From a virus, in IMG/VR virus record IMGVR_UViG_3300013014_000039, positions 1 to 52,972 of that record: 52,972 bases of DNA; one strand, written 5' to 3'. The notes under the pieces were generated by a model. The model was not told where the DNA came from and made no database searches. It worked only from the letters and a program-made list of their open reading frames with translations. Within the stretch, counting starts at the first letter, position 1, and every line of letters starts with the position of its first letter. Shown piece by piece: positions 50,229-52,972 of the stretch. A program made the position numbers and the translations under genes.

Positions 50229-50516
50229 ATGATGTCAAGTCGTGGTATGGGTGCTATCAACCGCTCTAAGATGCCCAAGGGTAAAAGAGAAGCCCGAAGG
50301 GATGACACCGATTTCACACAGTACGCTGAAGGTGGCAAGACCAAGTCCAAGGTAAACGAGGCTGGTAACTACACCAAGCCAGAACTGCGTAAACGTATCT
50401 TTAACAGCGTCAAAGCTGCGGCAATCGTAGGTACTGGTGCAGGACAGTGGTCAGCACGTAAGGCTCAAGTTATGGCTAAACGCTATAAAGCCGCAGGTGG
50501 TGGGTATCGTGACTAA
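50229..50516 (+). CDS. Basic protein, DUF5872-like
   Basis: A 95-residue protein. NYTKPELRKRIFNSVKAAAI and GAGQWSARKAQVMAKRYKAA form a domain I recall as DUF5872, seen in phages and giant viruses, preceded by QYAEGGKTKSK. Probable nucleic acid contact, from charge. It starts directly after the previous stop, and its end overlaps the next gene. Confidence 0.65.
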   Translation: MMSSRGMGAINRSKMPKGKREARRDDTDFTQYAEGGKTKSKVNEAGNYTKPELRKRIFNSVKAAAIVGTGAGQWSARKAQVMAKRYKAAGGGYRD

Positions 50517-50847
50517 GTGGTCTGACAAGCGCAAGAAGTCTATCGACTGTAACAACCCAAAAGGTTTTTCAGAGAAGGCACATTGCGCAAGTGTGAAGAA
50601 AGCTGGTGGTGGTTTAGCTAAATCGCAACAGTCCCTAAAGGACTGGGGCAAACAAGATTGGACAACTAAAAGTGGTAAAAAATCTTCTGACACAGGTGAG
50701 CGATACCTTCCAAAAGCTGCGATCAAAAGTCTCAGCCCTGCTGAGTACGCTGCAACAACGCGTGCGAAACGCGCTGGCAAAAAAGCCGGAAAACAATTCG
50801 TAGCGCAACCCAAAACGATTGCAAAGAAAACAGCAGGATTTAGATAA
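50509..50847 (+). CDS. Basic protein with WSDKRKKSIDCNNPKGFSEKAH motif region
   Basis: A 112-residue protein starting at GTG 50509. A longer ATG frame from 50437 would overlap the previous gene fully and adds unrelated residues. The N-terminus (TKWSDKRKKSIDCNNPKGFS, then EKAHCAS) is a short domain common in cyanophage and marine phage small head-region proteins (recalled). The C-terminus is lysine-rich. It is the last basic gene before the adaptor, whose ATG overlaps its stop. Confidence 0.6.
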   Translation: MTKWSDKRKKSIDCNNPKGFSEKAHCASVKKAGGGLAKSQQSLKDWGKQDWTTKSGKKSSDTGERYLPKAAIKSLSPAEYAATTRAKRAGKKAGKQFVAQPKTIAKKTAGFR

Positions 50848-51791
50848 TGGCAAACACTTCCGGAGCGTCCGCATTTAACCTTGACCTATCCGAGTTGGTC
50901 GAGGAGGCGTTTGAACGCGCTGGTAGTGAACTACGCACTGGGTATGACCTACGCACTGCACGTCGTAGCCTCAACATCATGTTTGCTGACTGGGCAAACC
51001 GTGGCATCAATCTGTGGACTATTGAAACAGGGTCTATTACCCTAGTTCAGGGGCAGAACACGTATCCACTACCAAACGATACGATTGACCTTCTTGAGCA
51101 TTTGATTCGTACTGATGCAAACAGCACGTCTAATCAAGCCGACCTAACAATCACACGGATTAGCGTTAGCACCTACGCTACGATTCCTAACAAGTTAACT
51201 CAAGCCAGACCTATTCAGGTTTGGATTCAGCGCTACAACGGGCAGGCTAGTCCCATCTCTGCTACGCTGACTACAACCATTACAAGTACATCAGACACAA
51301 TCGTGTTGAGTGATGTTACGGGTTTACCCGCAGCAGGGTTTATAAAGATTGATAACGAGATTATCAATTACGGGTATATCACTCAGAACACAAACGCTAT
51401 TAGTGGCACTCTATCTAGTTGTTTCCGTGGCCAGCAAAACACGATTGCTGTAGCGCACACGGCTGCGGCTACTGTGTACTGGCAACAAGTGCCAGCGATA
51501 ACCGTTTGGCCTACTCCTGATAACGTACAGCCATACACATTTGTTTACTGGCGTCTACGCCGCACTCAGGATGCTGGTGGTGGTGTGAACATCATGGACG
51601 TACCGTTTAGGTTTATCCCTTGTATGGCGGCTGGTCTGTCGTACTACATCGCTGGCAAAGTACCACAAGGTATGGAGCGTATTGGCATGTTGAAAGCTCA
51701 GTATGACGAGGCATGGGAACTGGCAGCATATGAGGATCACGAGAAAGCAGCATTACGTTTAGTTCCTAGACAGACCTACATCGGGAGGTAG
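50847..51791 (+). CDS. Head-tail adaptor/neck protein (P22 gp4 / T7 gp11-like)
   Basis: A 314-residue protein. The helical N-terminus (LSELVEEAFERAGSELRTGY, then DLRTARRSLNIMFADWANRG) and the C-terminus (VPFRFIPCMAAGLSYYIAGK, with YDEAWELAAYEDHEKAALRL) follow the podovirus adaptor pattern: a helix bundle binding the portal. Residues about 138-211 are an inserted beta module that ends SCFRGQQNTIAVAHTAAATV and resembles a module in the nozzle-like protein at 3-2336. It probably forms the ring beneath the portal. Confidence 0.75.
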   Translation: MANTSGASAFNLDLSELVEEAFERAGSELRTGYDLRTARRSLNIMFADWANRGINLWTIETGSITLVQGQNTYPLPNDTIDLLEHLIRTDANSTSNQADLTITRISVSTYATIPNKLTQARPIQVWIQRYNGQASPISATLTTTITSTSDTIVLSDVTGLPAAGFIKIDNEIINYGYITQNTNAISGTLSSCFRGQQNTIAVAHTAAATVYWQQVPAITVWPTPDNVQPYTFVYWRLRRTQDAGGGVNIMDVPFRFIPCMAAGLSYYIAGKVPQGMERIGMLKAQYDEAWELAAYEDHEKAALRLVPRQTYIGR

Positions 51792-51793
51792 TC

Positions 51794-52183
51794 ATGGGTA
51801 ATCGTTTTGCTTCTGGCAAGAATGCAATTTCGGAGTGTGACCGCTGTGGTCAGCGGTTCAAGTTAAAGGTTCTGAAGACTGAGATTATCAAGTTAAAGAA
51901 CTACAACTTGTTGGTGTGTCCAGAGTGTTGGGACCCAGACCATCCGCAGTTGCAGTTGGGTATGTTTCCTGTAGACGACCCGCAAGCGTTGAGGAATCCA
52001 CGCCCAGATAGAAGTTATAAAGTTTCTGGTCTGTTAGCAGATGGGTATAGCGGCGGTGGTAGCCGAATCTTTCAATGGGGCTGGAATCCTGTTGGTGGGG
52101 CAAGCAGTTTTGATGCGGCGTTGACACCAAATAATTTGAATTTGGTTGTACAACTTGGTACAGTAACGGTTAGCGTAACTTAG
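51794..52183 (+). CDS. Zinc-ribbon structural-region protein
   Basis: A 129-residue protein. C15, C18, C42 and C45 (CDRCGQRFKL; CPECWDPDHPQ) form a zinc ribbon conserved in phages next to adaptor genes (recalled). The C-terminal half is beta-like and ends LVVQLGTVTVSVT. It may be a small neck or head-completion protein. It starts 2 bases after the adaptor stop. Confidence 0.65.
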   Translation: MGNRFASGKNAISECDRCGQRFKLKVLKTEIIKLKNYNLLVCPECWDPDHPQLQLGMFPVDDPQALRNPRPDRSYKVSGLLADGYSGGGSRIFQWGWNPVGGASSFDAALTPNNLNLVVQLGTVTVSVT

Positions 52184-52192
52184 GAGCTAAAA

Positions 52193-52372
52193 ATGGACAA
52201 GAAAGACTTAAAGCAGGACAAGAAAATGATTGCTGGTGCGGTGCATAAGCATGAGAAAAAGTTGCATCCCGGCAAGCCAATGACTAAATTGGCTAAAGGT
52301 GGTGTAACAACCGACATGATGAAGTCTATGGGTCGTAACTTGGCTCGTGTTGCAAACCAAGGGAGCAAGTAA
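52193..52372 (+). CDS. Small basic virion-region protein, 59 residues
   Basis: A 59-residue frame with AGGAG before the ATG. The sequence MDKKDLKQDKKMIAGAVHKH, with HPGKPMTKLAKGGVTTDM and a basic end, is a conserved short protein in related phages (recalled). It contains the LAKGG element. Its stop overlaps the next ATG. Role unknown. Confidence 0.65.
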   Translation: MDKKDLKQDKKMIAGAVHKHEKKLHPGKPMTKLAKGGVTTDMMKSMGRNLARVANQGSK

Positions 52373-52638
52373 TGGCTACCTTTAGCAAAAAAATGATGGG
52401 TAAAGAAGTTGGCGATGCCAGCGTCTACGCCGAGCCACACCACATGACTGGTAAGAAGTTTACTATTTCTGATAATCCCGGAAAAGAAGCTAACTCTAGC
52501 AAGTTAGACACGATGGATGTCAGCATTGGTGCTATTAGCAAATCCGCTGGTGATGAGAAGGTTAAAACCGACGGCATCAGAATGCGTGGTACTGGCTGTG
52601 CTACTAAAGGCGTTATGTCAAGAGGACCGATGGGATGA
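52372..52638 (+). CDS. Small virion-region protein, 88 residues
   Basis: A basic protein ending GIRMRGTGCATKGVMSRGPM with a final G, a tail seen in related phages. The N-terminus (MATFSKKMMGKEVGDASVYA) is charged. It overlaps both neighbours and is part of the rightward neck operon. Function unknown. Confidence 0.6.
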   Translation: MATFSKKMMGKEVGDASVYAEPHHMTGKKFTISDNPGKEANSSKLDTMDVSIGAISKSAGDEKVKTDGIRMRGTGCATKGVMSRGPMG

Positions 52639-52972
52639 ACTATTCCGAGTTAGTAACGGCAATTCAGACCTATACGGAGAACAACTTTCCGTCTACCACT
52701 TTGGCGGACAGTACGGTTGTGTCTTCAACGACTCAGATTAACCGTCTGATTACGCAGGCTGAACAACGCATTTACAACACGGTACAGTTTCCATCTATTC
52801 GCAAGAACCAATATTCAGCCATCACAGCCAACAACAAATACGTTTCTCTTCCTGATGATTTCTTATCTGTGTATTCTCTAGCGTTGGTGACGGGGGCTAC
52901 TGGTAGCCCTATCAATTTAGATACAGGTACGTTTGAATACTTATTGAACAAAGACGTTAACTTTATACGTCA
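52635..52972 (+). CDS. Neck/adaptor-type protein, truncated by the window edge
   Basis: The first 112 residues of a protein (MNYSELVTAIQTYTENNFPS, then INRLITQAEQRIYNTVQFPS and LPDDFLSVYSLALVTG), open at the right edge. The pattern, with FEYLLNKDVNFIR at the end, is a conserved podovirus adaptor or tail-tube-like protein usually about 200 residues long (recalled). It overlaps the preceding stop (ATGA). Read into base 1 of the window it would stop after 13 codons, so the missing part lies elsewhere. Confidence 0.65.
   Translation, partial: MNYSELVTAIQTYTENNFPSTTLADSTVVSSTTQINRLITQAEQRIYNTVQFPSIRKNQYSAITANNKYVSLPDDFLSVYSLALVTGATGSPINLDTGTFEYLLNKDVNFIR

Noticed and set aside
1-52972. Circular closure of the window ends
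   Set aside because: Reading the last gene into base 1 reaches a stop after 13 codons instead of completing a typical adaptor protein, and no terminal overlap is seen.
1-52972. tRNA genes, integrase and attachment sites
   Set aside because: No cloverleaf-like segment in the intergenic gaps and no recombinase motif in any frame that looks real.

Overview
The window is a large part of the genome of a tailed, double-stranded DNA bacteriophage (Caudoviricetes). It reads as a short-tailed (podovirus-like) phage. There is a terminase, portal, scaffold and HK97-type head module, adaptor and nozzle candidates, and very large internal/ejection protein candidates, but no tape-measure, major tail tube or sheath gene. 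No integrase, repressor pair, tRNA, CRISPR array, insertion sequence or phage RNA polymerase was seen, so a lytic phage using host sigma-70 RNA polymerase is the simplest reading. The host cannot be named. Sigma-70 style promoters and many Shine-Dalgarno sites suggest a Gram-negative bacterium (inference).

Layout. (1) 3-14872, plus strand: nozzle-like protein, a small conserved protein, two glycine/alanine- or glutamine-rich internal proteins flanking a GNAT-like acetyltransferase, and a 2513-residue polyvalent protein with a zincin HExxH motif. (2) 14869-25757, minus strand: replication module with PrimPol/DUF927 helicase, HTH protein, SSB candidate, SNF2-type helicase, HNH-like protein, Cas4/RecB-like nuclease, family A DNA polymerase, and an HTH+DUF3310 protein. 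(3) 25822-33924, minus: tightly overlapping small genes, a VRR-NUC nuclease, then an operon with MoxR/CobS-like AAA+ ATPase, VWA/HExxH protein, a DUF3150-like protein and several unknowns. (4) 34087-38960, minus: small early genes, many with their own sigma-70-like promoter, a 5'-terminal hairpin leader and a terminator, separated by repeated regulatory blocks. An iteron-rich, AT-rich non-coding segment (35.28-35.75 kb) is a candidate replication origin. (5) 38961-39334: divergent control region with a G-quadruplex-type tract and an orphan promoter/terminator pair. (6) 39335-52972, plus: TerS, TerL, portal, GroES-like co-chaperonin, scaffold, capsid, a set of small basic virion candidates, holin candidate, neck adaptor, and a gene cut by the right edge.

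How it works together. Leftward genes act early (host takeover, then replication). Rightward genes package DNA and build the particle. The gene order suggests that the right end (neck adaptors) would run on into the left end (nozzle, ejection proteins) in the complete genome. Joining the two ends directly gives a stop after a few codons, so sequence is missing there. No endolysin or receptor-binding protein was recognised, and these may lie in the missing piece.

The most unusual content is the 33.9-38.2 kb region. It holds repeated gene cassettes with conserved flanking boxes, a TTTCA-N8-TGAAACGCTA dyad repeated about seven times, six promoters whose transcripts should each begin with a stem-loop, and an 11-bp phased iteron array.
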